Shown here one piece after another: positions 54,806 to 62,715 of a stretch of 64,000 bases of DNA. The stretch is from Acidimicrobiia bacterium (GTDB lineage Bacteria; Actinomycetota; Acidimicrobiia; Acidimicrobiales; Poriferisodalaceae), in NCBI GenBank assembly GCA_022820925.1, contig JAJEEO010000009.1:1-64000 (forward strand), written 5' to 3'. The first letter of the stretch is position 1. Each line of letters begins with the position of its first letter. A program made the translations under genes and the position numbers. A model generated the notes under the pieces. It made no database searches, was not told where the DNA came from, and saw only the letters and a program-made list of their open reading frames with translations.

Positions 54806-54943
54806 ATGGTGGACAGAGACAGAGATTTCACGATGATCCCATCAACCGAGAACCGATCCCGTACGGGCGACTGGCTGCTTGCCATCGCCGTAGCGCTCGC
54901 CGGCTGCCTGCTGGTGTTGAGCTGGAGCATGCCCAGCGGCTGA
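54806..54943 (+). CDS. 45-residue single-pass membrane protein
   Basis: A short gene reading MVDRDRDFTMIPSTENRSR, then TGDWLLAIAVALAGCLLVLSW and SMPSG. The hydrophobic stretch is long enough for one transmembrane helix, with a charged N-terminal side. Start codons are possible at 54806 or 54833 (Met10); GAAGAG lies just before the first. It ends 11 bases before the RidA-like gene and diverges from the amino-acid binding protein. The function is unknown. Confidence 0.5.
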   Translation: MVDRDRDFTMIPSTENRSRTGDWLLAIAVALAGCLLVLSWSMPSG

Positions 54944-54954
54944 GCCGGGCCTTC

Positions 54955-55770
54955 GTGCTGCGGCCTGACCGCCCCGATCACTACTGTCCGGGCAGTCCTG
55001 TGGCAGCGCTCAAGGAGGCCAACGTGCTGATCGACAATCCCCGGGGCGGGTACCGCTTCCTCACCGGCATCTCGCCCTTCTCGAGCGGCGTGGTCGCCGC
55101 GGCAGGACACGAGATCATTCACGCCACGCTCGGCGCGTATCTGCCGTGGCGGGAGGGCTTCGAGCTGATCGATGCCCGCCTCAGCGAGATCGGCCGTGAG
55201 CGCCAGGCGCTGTGCGCCATCGAGCTGCGCTGCCCTGCGCCGTATTCGATGCCCGACTTCATCGAATTCAACGCCGGCTACATCGAGCTCGTCCGGTCAT
55301 GGGATCTCTATGTCGGCGATCACAACCCGATGGCCCGCACCAATGTGGCTCCTGCGCACCTTCCGCCCGCCGAGCCGGTCCTGCATGCGTTCTCCTACAC
55401 CGTCGAGGCGCCAGACGCCCCGACGACGTTCGTGGTCTCGGGCGCGGGGGAGATCCCCGAGGCGACGCTCGACGACAACGAGATCATCCGCAAGGGCGAG
55501 ACCGATCCCGAGGCCATGCGCGAGAAGGCGGCCTTCGTGACCGCCACCATGGGTTCACGTCTGGCGGCCATGGGCGCCGGCTGGGATCTCGTCACCACAA
55601 CCGACGTGTACACGGTGTTCATGCACCAGGGGCTGCTCGAGGACGCCGTGATCGGGGCGATGGGCGCCGCGACCCGCCATGGCCTGCGCTGGTACCGGTC
55701 GCGGCCGCCGGTCATAGATCTCGACTACGAGATGGATGTGCGCGGCGTGCGACACGAGATCGCTGTGTAG
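54955..55770 (+). CDS. RidA/YjgF-like family protein
   Basis: A 271-residue protein whose middle resembles Rid-family sequences: SSGVVAAAGHEIIHATLGAY near residue 43, ALCAIELRCPAPYSMPDFIEF near 83 (two parts) and NPMARTNVAPAHLPPAEPVL near 123. Rid proteins deaminate reactive enamines, but many long relatives are unstudied. The C-terminal region (about 175-271) may be a second, diverged Rid module. It starts with GTG 54955 close after the small membrane protein. The family assignment is by eye. Confidence 0.5.
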   Translation: MLRPDRPDHYCPGSPVAALKEANVLIDNPRGGYRFLTGISPFSSGVVAAAGHEIIHATLGAYLPWREGFELIDARLSEIGRERQALCAIELRCPAPYSMPDFIEFNAGYIELVRSWDLYVGDHNPMARTNVAPAHLPPAEPVLHAFSYTVEAPDAPTTFVVSGAGEIPEATLDDNEIIRKGETDPEAMREKAAFVTATMGSRLAAMGAGWDLVTTTDVYTVFMHQGLLEDAVIGAMGAATRHGLRWYRSRPPVIDLDYEMDVRGVRHEIAV

Positions 55771-55818
55771 AAACGCTCACAGGCCGACGAACTGACATGC
55801 GCGACCGGCCGACGGAAC

Positions 55819-55824
55819 TACGCT
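55819..55824 (+). promoter_or_regulatory. -10 box TACGCT, leaderless promoter of the TetR gene
   Basis: TACGCT ends nine bases before ATG 55834. Confidence 0.4.
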
Positions 55825-55833
55825 GAGCGGCCA

Positions 55834-56481
55834 ATGTCATCGGTTCCACAGCCCGAACAGCATGCGTCGAGACTCATCCGCGACCGCGGGCGTGGACCCG
55901 AAGAGGTCACACAACGCCTGCTGGACTCGGCGATCATCGTGTTCGGCAAGCGCGGTTTCGAGGCGGCCACTGTCTCGGAGATCGCGCGTAACTGCGGCCT
56001 GACTACCGGCGCGATCTATGCACGCTGGGCCAGCAAGCGCGAGATGTTCGTGGCCACCGTCGAACACGCCTCCGCGCAGCGGATGCTGCTGCTGATCAAG
56101 GACATCGACGCGACCACGGCCGAGAAGCTCGCGATGCTCGGCTCCAATCTGCTCACCGATGCCCGCGACCAGACCCGCGACCTGTGGATTGAGGCGTGCG
56201 TCAGCGGCAGCCGCGACAGCATGCTGCACGACTCGATCACCCAGGCGCAAGAGACCGAGGCCGTCGAGCTCACCGAGATTGTGGAGGCGGGCAAGGCCGA
56301 GGGCGCCATCGATCCGTCGTTGAGCACCGATGCTGTCGTGTTCCTGTGCCAATCGCTGGGTCTCGGGACCTATCTGGCCATGCGCTCGCAGGTCCCCGAG
56401 CGTCCGAGGCCCGACGATGACGTTTGGAACCCCCTGATGGCCCGCCTCATCGACGCCCTGCGCCCCGAGGCGACCGACTGA
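55834..56481 (+). CDS. TetR-family transcriptional regulator
   Basis: A 215-residue TetR regulator. The HTH spans LLDSAIIVFGKRGFEAATVS and EIARNCGLTTGAIYARWASK (residues about 30-70). The C-terminal domain is variable and ligand-binding (DQTRDLWIEACVSGSRDSML). It follows the RidA-like gene by 63 bases but has its own -10 box. The target is unknown; the phased palindromes at 49744 are one candidate only by proximity. Confidence 0.9.
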   Translation: MSSVPQPEQHASRLIRDRGRGPEEVTQRLLDSAIIVFGKRGFEAATVSEIARNCGLTTGAIYARWASKREMFVATVEHASAQRMLLLIKDIDATTAEKLAMLGSNLLTDARDQTRDLWIEACVSGSRDSMLHDSITQAQETEAVELTEIVEAGKAEGAIDPSLSTDAVVFLCQSLGLGTYLAMRSQVPERPRPDDDVWNPLMARLIDALRPEATD

Positions 56482-56642
56482 CCCTGCGCCGCGCCCGCTG
56501 AGCGGAGCGCTGTGTCAGCTGAAGCCGAGCCCGCCGTCAGCGGTATGCCGCAAACTCCCGTGCGGCCTCAGCAGCGCTGATCTCGGTCACAAAACCGGAT
56601 GAGCTGATGACGCAACCTGCGTCGGCTCAGCGCACCTGAGGG

Positions 56643-57197
56643 CTATTGGGCAGCGGGGTGGGGGTGAGCGGCTTCGAGGCGCGCTAGGCGCTGGGTGTGA
56701 TCCAAGGCGACCTCGTTGAACTCGGCCCTGAACTCTCGCAGCTCGGTTCGCAGACTTCCCTCGACCGCAGCGATCTCCGAACGCAGACTCTCCCCCAATG
56801 CCGCAATCTCCGAACGCAGACTCTCCTCCACCGCAGCAATCTCGGAGCGCAGACTCTCCTCCACCGCAGCAATCTCGGAGCGCAGACTCTCCTCCACCGC
56901 AGCGATCTCCGAACGCAGACCTGTCTCAAGGGCTGCGTTTTCCGCCCTCACGCCGACACCGAGCGACGCGATGTCACCGCGCAGCGAGAGATAGCCGGCC
57001 GTGGCGGCCGCGATCAGCGCTCCCGCAAGTGTCACCAGCAGCGACATCTGCCATGCCGGGCGGGCCGGTTGCTGGCCCGCACGCAGCAAGGCGGCGAGCC
57101 GTTCCAGCGTGGCGTCGTCAAGCACCACAGGTGCCATCGACTGCGGTGAAGCAGCGGCCCCGGCCCCGGCGTCCATGCCTTCAACGATAGTCGCCAT
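56643..57197 (-). CDS. membrane-anchored coiled-coil protein with 11-residue repeats
   Basis: A 184-residue protein. After an Ala-rich N-terminus and VLDDATLERLAALLR, one hydrophobic segment (MSLLVTLAGALIAAATAGYL, about residues 50-70) anchors it. Five tandem 11-residue units of the form LRSEIAAVEES follow (56754-56918), then LRTELREFRAEFNE. Hendecad repeats favour a right-handed or straight coiled coil. It resembles the DUF1640/CCDC90-like layout, but the family is not certain. The 33-bp DNA repeats could expand or contract. The start may be 57197 or GTG 57209. Confidence 0.65.
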   Translation of the reverse strand: MATIVEGMDAGAGAAASPQSMAPVVLDDATLERLAALLRAGQQPARPAWQMSLLVTLAGALIAAATAGYLSLRGDIASLGVGVRAENAALETGLRSEIAAVEESLRSEIAAVEESLRSEIAAVEESLRSEIAALGESLRSEIAAVEGSLRTELREFRAEFNEVALDHTQRLARLEAAHPHPAAQ

Positions 57198-57221
57198 GGC
57201 TCCGTCCACCCTCGTCGCAGT

Positions 57222-57238
57222 GTGTCATATAGTGACAC
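57222..57238. promoter_or_regulatory. inverted repeat GTGTCA-n5-TGACAC in an AT-rich patch
   Basis: Perfect 6-bp arms 57222-57227 and 57233-57238, overlapping TAGTGACACTA. It lies just upstream of the coiled-coil gene and is probably its operator or promoter. The patch 57222-57290 is much more AT-rich than its surroundings. Confidence 0.45.
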
Positions 57239-57415
57239 TATGTGAAATTCTATGAAATTAGAGATACATTTTCTCCGTCAGCGGTTGGCCGTCAATACGG
57301 CCGCTCATGGGGCAGACCAGGCTTCGATCACCTCGCCAGCTCGTGCAGCTTCAGAAAGCGAATCGCCGACAACAAGATCAGCCGGCGATGCCGGCGACCT
57401 GAGAGACTGGGATGC

Positions 57416-57787
57416 GTGGCCCAGAACGTTCTCGGAGACGAACTGCAGCCGTGCTCCTATGACCCGCTCACCGGCTGGTTCCGCGACGGCTGCTGCAACA
57501 CCGACTCGGGCGACTTCGGCGTCCACACGGTGTGCGCAGTGATGACCGCAGAGTTTCTGGAATTCTCCAAGTCGGCCGGCAACGACCTGTCGACGCCGCA
57601 GCCGGCCACCGGCTTCGACGGGCTGCGACCGGGCGACCAGTGGTGCCTGTGCGCCTCACGCTGGACCGAAGCGCTCGAGGCGGGCGTCGCGCCCCCCATA
57701 GTGCTGGAGTCAACGCACGCCCGCACCCTGGAGTGGGCAAGCCTGAGCGACCTCACAGCCCACCGCCACACCGGCAACAACACCTGA
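57416..57787 (+). CDS. DUF2237 family protein
   Basis: A 123-residue protein matching DUF2237 along its length: NVLGDELQPCSYDPLTGWF at the N-terminus, DGCCNTDSGDFGVHTVCAVM near residue 24 and GLRPGDQWCLCASRWTEAL near 68. Conserved Cys residues (CC, CLC) suggest metal or redox chemistry, but the function is unknown. GTG 57416 fits the family start; the open frame upstream to 57242 is AT-rich and unrelated. Confidence 0.88.
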   Translation: MAQNVLGDELQPCSYDPLTGWFRDGCCNTDSGDFGVHTVCAVMTAEFLEFSKSAGNDLSTPQPATGFDGLRPGDQWCLCASRWTEALEAGVAPPIVLESTHARTLEWASLSDLTAHRHTGNNT

Positions 57788-57853
57788 CCCCCGCACAGCG
57801 GCAGCGGCACCTCGACGCGCCGGCTGCTTGTGCCCTAGGCCCTTCGGCGGGCG

Positions 57854-57859
57854 TAGCGT
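57854..57859 (+). promoter_or_regulatory. -10 box TAGCGT, leaderless promoter
   Basis: TAGCGT ends six bases before GTG 57866. Confidence 0.45.
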
Positions 57860-57865
57860 GGCGGT

Positions 57866-58243
57866 GTGGTCGCATCGTTGCTGGCGGCCGCTGTGGCGCT
57901 TGCCCACGGGCTGCTGGCCGTCTTCATCGTGGTCGGCGCACCGCTGGCTGCACGCAGTCCCCGGCTGATGCGCTGGTACCTCGTGGCGCTCGCGCCGATC
58001 GCCGCGATCAACCTGCCCGGGTTGCCGTGCCCGCTGACCGTCTGGGAGAAGGATCTCTGGCGTCTCGCGGGCAACACGCCGTACCGGGGCGGCTTCATCT
58101 CCCAGTACTTCGTCGAGCCGTTCTACGCCCCCGGCTTGGACGCCCGCGGCGAGACGGTGCTGCTGTTGGCAGTGACCGCCTGGTGCTTGGGCTGGCTGCT
58201 GTACGCCGCCGCATCACGCCTGCGCCTGCGCGCCGCACGCTGA
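57866..58243 (+). CDS. DUF2784 family membrane protein
   Basis: A 125-residue integral membrane protein with three or four hydrophobic helices (VASLLAAAVALAHGLLAVF at the start, TVLLLAVTAWCLGWLLYAA near the end). The DUF2784 motif CPLTVWEKDLWRLAG lies near residue 55, then YRGGFISQYF. The role is unknown. Confidence 0.88.
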   Translation: MVASLLAAAVALAHGLLAVFIVVGAPLAARSPRLMRWYLVALAPIAAINLPGLPCPLTVWEKDLWRLAGNTPYRGGFISQYFVEPFYAPGLDARGETVLLLAVTAWCLGWLLYAAASRLRLRAAR

Positions 58244-58370
58244 GCAGGGCACGGCTTCGCCGGATCCGAACACGCCCGTCAGCGGCATTCAGAAATCGAG
58301 ACGCCCCGAAAGCTGCAGAATCCGCCGCGGCACAGGCAGCCAAGTTGCCGCAGTGACGACTCGGTCCTGA

Positions 58371-59492
58371 ATGTCGGATCGCCCGACCTGCGATTACCGT
58401 GAGATTCAGCACCAGTCACCCGACTGGTCGAGGCTGAGGATTCCCCCGGTGCATCCCGAGCACATTCGAGTCGGAGACGGCTACGACCGTCGCCACGGCC
58501 TCGAGTGCGAGCGCCTCGACGACCACGACGGCATCTGGTCGTCATGCGAGGAGCTGTGCACGCTGGCGCGGGCCCGGATCGATCTGGTCTGGAGCGCGCT
58601 GAGCGCCTCTATTCGTCGAGAGACTCGACTGCGACGGGCACTCGAGAGCCATGTCGAGTCGCTGGCCGGGCTGCTGTTCGCCCGCGATTCGCTGATGCCC
58701 GACTCGCGCATCAGAGGCGATGTCGTCCACCCGCTCGCAGCACTGATCGTCACGGCGTTGCAGTCGGAGCGGCGTGCTGTGCGGAATCATCTCAGCAACC
58801 CATGCTCCCGCCACATCGAGGGGATCACCGTCGACGTCGGCACCTTCGATCCCGGCCCTGCCGAGCCCGGCGGGCAAGCGATCCAGGTCGGCGTCATCGA
58901 AGTCGGGCCGGGCAACATCGACGCGGCGACGCACACCACCCGAGCGGTGATGTGCCTGCGGCCCTCGGTGGTGCTCGTGGTGGGGGTCGCCGGCGGGCTC
59001 AAGGACGTCGCGATGGGCGATGTCGTCGCGTCCAACAAGATCTACTGGTCCGAATCGGGCCGGAGCGAAGCTGATCTCGACATCACGTGGCCCGACTTCG
59101 GGCCCGTCTCGCTCGAGCTCGTGCAATGCGCCCGAGCGGTCGCTTCCCACGACGCCTGGCAGACTCGCTGCCAGGCTCTCGGTCCTGACGATCCGGCTCC
59201 ACGGGCGTGGGTGGCGCCGATCGCCGTGGGCGAGCGAGTGATCGCATCGAGCCGATCGACCGACGCCCGGCGCGTCAGACACCCATGCAGCGACGCATTG
59301 GCGGTTGCGATGGAGGACGTGGGCGTGACGCGTGCCGCTGAGCTCGCCGGCATTCGGTGCCTGGCGATCCGCGGCATCTCCGATCTTCTCGACGGCAAGG
59401 AGGCCGCCGACGCCGCCGGAGGCCAGCGGGTCGCTGCAGATCACGCCGCGGCGTTTGCGTTCGAGCTGCTGGCAGAGCTCTACGGCAGGTGA
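58371..59492 (+). CDS. nucleoside phosphorylase-domain protein with unknown N-terminal region
   Basis: A 373-residue protein. The C-terminal two thirds form a PNP/UDP-phosphorylase-like domain: VGVIEVGPGNIDAATHTTRA near residue 172, RPSVVLVVGVAGGLKDVAMG near 197 and AMEDVGVTRAAELAGIRCLA near 311, ending GISDLLDGKEAAD. The Met-Glu-Asp and Ser-Asp residues match nucleoside-binding and catalytic positions. The first 140 residues are charged, helical and not recognised. PNP domains with extra N-terminal regions occur as effectors or sensors in bacterial conflict systems, and the next locus is a toxin-antitoxin pair; a defence role is only inference. Confidence 0.75.
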   Translation: MSDRPTCDYREIQHQSPDWSRLRIPPVHPEHIRVGDGYDRRHGLECERLDDHDGIWSSCEELCTLARARIDLVWSALSASIRRETRLRRALESHVESLAGLLFARDSLMPDSRIRGDVVHPLAALIVTALQSERRAVRNHLSNPCSRHIEGITVDVGTFDPGPAEPGGQAIQVGVIEVGPGNIDAATHTTRAVMCLRPSVVLVVGVAGGLKDVAMGDVVASNKIYWSESGRSEADLDITWPDFGPVSLELVQCARAVASHDAWQTRCQALGPDDPAPRAWVAPIAVGERVIASSRSTDARRVRHPCSDALAVAMEDVGVTRAAELAGIRCLAIRGISDLLDGKEAADAAGGQRVAADHAAAFAFELLAELYGR

Positions 59493-59603
59493 CGCAGTCG
59501 ACGGCTGCGCCCTGCTTCGCCAGATCAGGACTCGATGAGCGGAATGAGCTTCAACTCACAACTTCGCGGGCGGTCGCCGCGGTTCCCAACGAGTACCGGG
59601 GCG

Positions 59604-60053
59604 CTAGGTCTCGTCGGCTGGATCTGCTCGTTGCAGCCAGAGGTCGAGTGTTGCGGTCATCCACGTCGGCACGCCGGTGCCCAGAAAGTCGTTGTCGTTG
59701 GTCCACACTCCGGCGCCGAGCGACAACGCGCACGCCACGACAGGCCAATCGTCCGGGTCGCGCAACGAACGAGCCCGCGCCTCGTCTTCACGTGCCAAGT
59801 AGATCGGCTCGGCGACGACGTCGACGCTTCCCATGACCGCTTCCAGGCAAGCCGTCACCAGGTCACGCTGGGTCGTCGGCGCGAGCCCGTGCTGCTCGCC
59901 GAATCGCTCAATTCGGGAAGGGAGCATCCACTGCGTCTCCTGCCACATGCGTTCGGGGAGAAACAGGTCGAGGCGGTTGTCACGCAGGCGTTCCCGTCCG
60001 GCCTCGCGCAGCAGCTCGCCGACGAGAACGCTGGTGTCAACGACGAGCCTCAT
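59604..60053 (-). CDS. PIN-domain toxin (VapC-like)
   Basis: A 149-residue PIN-domain ribonuclease. Acidic residues of the active site lie in LVVDTSVLVGEL (Asp6), in the middle Glu of PERMWQETQWML, and in RDPDDWPVVACAL and VWTNDNDFLG near 96-122. Its start overlaps the end of the Phd-type gene by 17 bases, the usual antitoxin-toxin arrangement. Targets of such toxins are tRNA or rRNA in known cases. Confidence 0.9.
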   Translation of the reverse strand: MRLVVDTSVLVGELLREAGRERLRDNRLDLFLPERMWQETQWMLPSRIERFGEQHGLAPTTQRDLVTACLEAVMGSVDVVAEPIYLAREDEARARSLRDPDDWPVVACALSLGAGVWTNDNDFLGTGVPTWMTATLDLWLQRADPADET

Positions 60054-60390
60054 CGGGTTGGGGGACCCAGTGCGCGGTCGAATAGACGACCCCCTCTAAC
60101 GGGTCATTGCTCACTCGAGCCGAGTGCAGCTGGATTCTCCAGTCGCGGCCGTCGTCGGCACCGACGATCTCGGACACCAGTTCGTCCTCGGTCAGACCCC
60201 GCTCTTCGAGCACTTCGGTGACCAGAACGTCCAGGCGCTCGAGTGCTTGTGCCCCAGCGCGCCGGTCCTTGGCGACGATCGGCACGAAGAAGCCGACCGG
60301 CTCGCCGTGCTTCTCGATAACGAGCGTCTCGCCGGAGCCGATCAGCTTCGTCGCATGGTCGCGGAACTCCCGCACACCTACCGACCTCAT
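60037..60390 (-). CDS. Phd/YefM-family antitoxin
   Basis: A 117-residue antitoxin. The N-terminal Phd fold reads SVGVREFRDHATKLIGSGET and LVIEKHGEPVGFFVPI, a DNA-binding dimer module. The C-terminal half (about 50-117) is charged and should wrap the PIN toxin. The start is set by AGGAGG nine bases before ATG 60390. It probably represses its own promoter, which lies in the gap toward the DUF983 gene. Confidence 0.88.
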   Translation of the reverse strand: MRSVGVREFRDHATKLIGSGETLVIEKHGEPVGFFVPIVAKDRRAGAQALERLDVLVTEVLEERGLTEDELVSEIVGADDGRDWRIQLHSARVSNDPLEGVVYSTAHWVPQPDEARR

Positions 60391-60635
60391 CTGAGCCGCC
60401 TCCTGCGCCGGTGGATTGATTTGTGACCACAAGCATAGCCACACCGCTTCGTGCCCGGACAACCGCCGATGACGGCGACGCGATGAGTCGAGCCCATTTC
60501 TCGTGATGGTTCGGTCGTGTCGAATTCCTTCATGGCGTTTGACTAGCCGGTGAGGTCGCCCTCCAAGAAGTGAATTTCCGGCGAGCTGACAACTGCCGCT
60601 GATTGCGGTAGGCGAGCGCCTGCTTCGGCGGCGCA

Positions 60636-61025
60636 ATGTCGGGCGGGCAGACTGCGGGGGTGCGCGTTCTGTGGCGCGGATTGACGCTGGCGTGCCCGTC
60701 GTGCGGCGGCCGCGGTCTGTTCCGGCGCTGGGGGCTGTTTGCCATGCGAGAGCGGTGCCCGAGCTGTGGCCTCAAGTTCGAGCGCATGGAAGGTCACTGG
60801 CTGGGCGCCGTGGCGGTGAACACGGTGGTGTCGGCAACGGCGGTGATCCTGACCGTCGTGGTGGCCATGCTCGTCTGGGGCACCGATGTCAGCCGCGGCC
60901 TGCTGCTGGCGATCGCGGCCCCTGTCGGGGTCGGCATGCCGGTGCTGTTCGACCCGGTGTCGCGCACGCTGTGGACGGCAATCGACGTACTCGTCAGGCC
61001 CCCGAGCCCAGCCGATTTCGACTGA
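60636..61025 (+). CDS. DUF983 family membrane protein
   Basis: A 129-residue protein with two CxxC knuckles (LACPSCGGRG and RCPSCGLKFE) before two hydrophobic helices (VVSATAVILTVVVAMLVW; GLLLAIAAPVGVGMPVLF). This is the DUF983 layout. The function is unknown; a zinc ribbon is likely. It precedes the sulfatase gene by 37 bases, but that gene has its own promoter box. Confidence 0.88.
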   Translation: MSGGQTAGVRVLWRGLTLACPSCGGRGLFRRWGLFAMRERCPSCGLKFERMEGHWLGAVAVNTVVSATAVILTVVVAMLVWGTDVSRGLLLAIAAPVGVGMPVLFDPVSRTLWTAIDVLVRPPSPADFD

Positions 61026-61049
61026 TCCAACCGGTGCCTGGGCTGGGTG

Positions 61050-61055
61050 TAGGTT
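61050..61055 (+). promoter_or_regulatory. -10 box TAGGTT, leaderless promoter of the sulfatase gene
   Basis: TAGGTT ends seven bases before GTG 61063. Confidence 0.5.
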
Positions 61056-61062
61056 CCGCTCG

Positions 61063-62613
61063 GTGACGCGCTCGGGACGACGCCCGAACATCCTCGTCGT
61101 GATGGCGGATCAGCTGGCGCCCCACTTCACGGGTGCGTACGGCCATCCGGTGGTGCAGACCCCGGCGCTGGATGCGCTCGTCGAGCGCGGCGTGCGCTTC
61201 GATGCGGCGTACTGCAACTTCCCGCTGTGCGCCCCGTCACGGTTCTCGATGCTGTCGGGCCAGCTGCCGGCGTCGATCGGGGCGTGGGACAACGGCGCCG
61301 AGTTCGCTGCGTCGGTGCCCACGCTGATGCATTACCTGCGACTGCTGGGCTACCGCACGACGCTGTCGGGAAAGATGCACTTCATCGGCCCCGACCAGCT
61401 CCATGGCTTCGAGCAGCGCCTCACTACCGACATCTATCCCTCGGGCTTTGCGCTCACGCCCGACTGGGATGCGGCGTCGGGGCCGCCGAGCGACTGGTAC
61501 ACCATGGCCACCCTGTCCGAAGCGGGCCCGGTGGTGACCAACTACCAGCACGACTTCGACGAGGAGGTCGGCTTCGCTGCGGTGCGGCACCTCTATGACC
61601 TGGCCCGTGCCCCAGACGAGCGGCCGTTCTTCGTGGTGGCTTCGTTCACCCATCCCCACGATCCCTACGAGGCCCGGCCGCAGTGGTGGGACCTGTACGA
61701 CCACGACAGCATCGACCTGCCCGACCCGATCGCTCCCGACGCCGTCGATGCGCACACCCGGCGGCTGCGCCGGGGCATCGGGGCCGACGGCGTCGGCTTC
61801 ACCGAGGAGCAGTGCCGCAACGCCCGCCACGGCTACTACGCCAACACCAGCTGTTTCGACTCGTGGGTGGGGCGCCTGGTGGAAGTGCTGGACGAGACGG
61901 GCCGCACCGACGACACCGTCGTGATCGCCATCAGCGACCACGGCGACATGCTGGGCGACCGCGGCACGTTCTTCAAGATGTGCTTCTTCGAGCGGGCGGC
62001 GCGGGTGCCGTTCGTGATGGCCGGGCCGGGCGTGGCCAACCGTGCCGTTCCCGATGTGTGCTCGCTGGTCGACCTGCTGCCGACGCTGCTCGACATCGCG
62101 ACCGACGGGGGCGGTGAGGGCTGGCCTGAGATGAGCACGCCGCCGGCGGGGCGGAGCCTGTGGGAGCTGGCGTCGGGCGGCGGTGGCGGTGGCAGCGACG
62201 GCGAGGACGGTGGCGAGGCGATCGGCGAGTACACGGCGGTGCTGACCACCCAGCCGATGTTCATGATCCGCCGGAGGCGCCACAAGTGGATCCACTGCGA
62301 GGGCGACCCGGCCCTGCTGTACGACCTGGTCGACGATCCGCTCGAGCGCAACAACCTGGCGGCTGACCCTGCTAACGCCGATCTGGTCGCCGCGTTCGCT
62401 GCGGAAACCGCCGAACGCTGGGACAGCACCGCGCTGCGCGACCAGGTGCTCGCGTCGCAGCGCTCCCGGCGGGTGGTGAGCGCCGCGGCACACGCCGCCG
62501 GCATCGACTGGTGGGACTACAGCCCGCAGCGAAACGCCGCCGGCGAGTACGTCCGCGACGGCATGAACTGGCTCAACACCAGCCGCGGCAGCCGCATCAC
62601 CGCCCCACCCTGA
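61063..62613 (+). CDS. betC: choline sulfatase
   Basis: A 516-residue type I sulfatase that hydrolyses choline O-sulfate to choline and sulfate. The formylglycine motif is CAPSRFSMLSGQ near residue 50. Metal and substrate residues lie in VVMADQLAPH near 11, TTLSGKMHFIGPDQLHGFE near 98 and ISDHGDMLGDRG near 290. IGAWDNGAEF and the C-terminal QRNAAGEYVRDGMNWLN are choline-sulfatase marks. It is cytoplasmic and lacks a signal peptide. GTG 61063 gives the family start. A Gly/Ser-rich insertion lies near 370. No betA/betB or choline transporter is adjacent; a formylglycine-generating enzyme must be elsewhere. Confidence 0.88.
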   Translation: MTRSGRRPNILVVMADQLAPHFTGAYGHPVVQTPALDALVERGVRFDAAYCNFPLCAPSRFSMLSGQLPASIGAWDNGAEFAASVPTLMHYLRLLGYRTTLSGKMHFIGPDQLHGFEQRLTTDIYPSGFALTPDWDAASGPPSDWYTMATLSEAGPVVTNYQHDFDEEVGFAAVRHLYDLARAPDERPFFVVASFTHPHDPYEARPQWWDLYDHDSIDLPDPIAPDAVDAHTRRLRRGIGADGVGFTEEQCRNARHGYYANTSCFDSWVGRLVEVLDETGRTDDTVVIAISDHGDMLGDRGTFFKMCFFERAARVPFVMAGPGVANRAVPDVCSLVDLLPTLLDIATDGGGEGWPEMSTPPAGRSLWELASGGGGGGSDGEDGGEAIGEYTAVLTTQPMFMIRRRRHKWIHCEGDPALLYDLVDDPLERNNLAADPANADLVAAFAAETAERWDSTALRDQVLASQRSRRVVSAAAHAAGIDWWDYSPQRNAAGEYVRDGMNWLNTSRGSRITAPP

Positions 62614-62622
62614 GCGACGGCT

Positions 62623-62637
62623 CCGCCGAAGCGGCGG
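62623..62637. terminator. small hairpin between convergent genes
   Basis: CCGCCG and CGGCGG arms around AAG, ten bases after the sulfatase stop. Stable but short, without a T-run. Confidence 0.35.
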
Positions 62638-62715
62638 TTGTCAGCGCCTGCGCCTCGGTGCCGGTGAGGTGGTAGTCGCCCGCATGCGTGAACCGGGCAA
62701 CTGGCGACGGCCGCT

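Noticed and set aside
57242-57415. N-terminal extension of the DUF2237 gene
   Set aside because: AT-rich and unlike the family; the match begins at GTG 57416.
60543-61091. minus-strand 182-codon frame over the DUF983 gene
   Set aside because: Antisense to a clear DUF983 gene and low in recognisable sequence.
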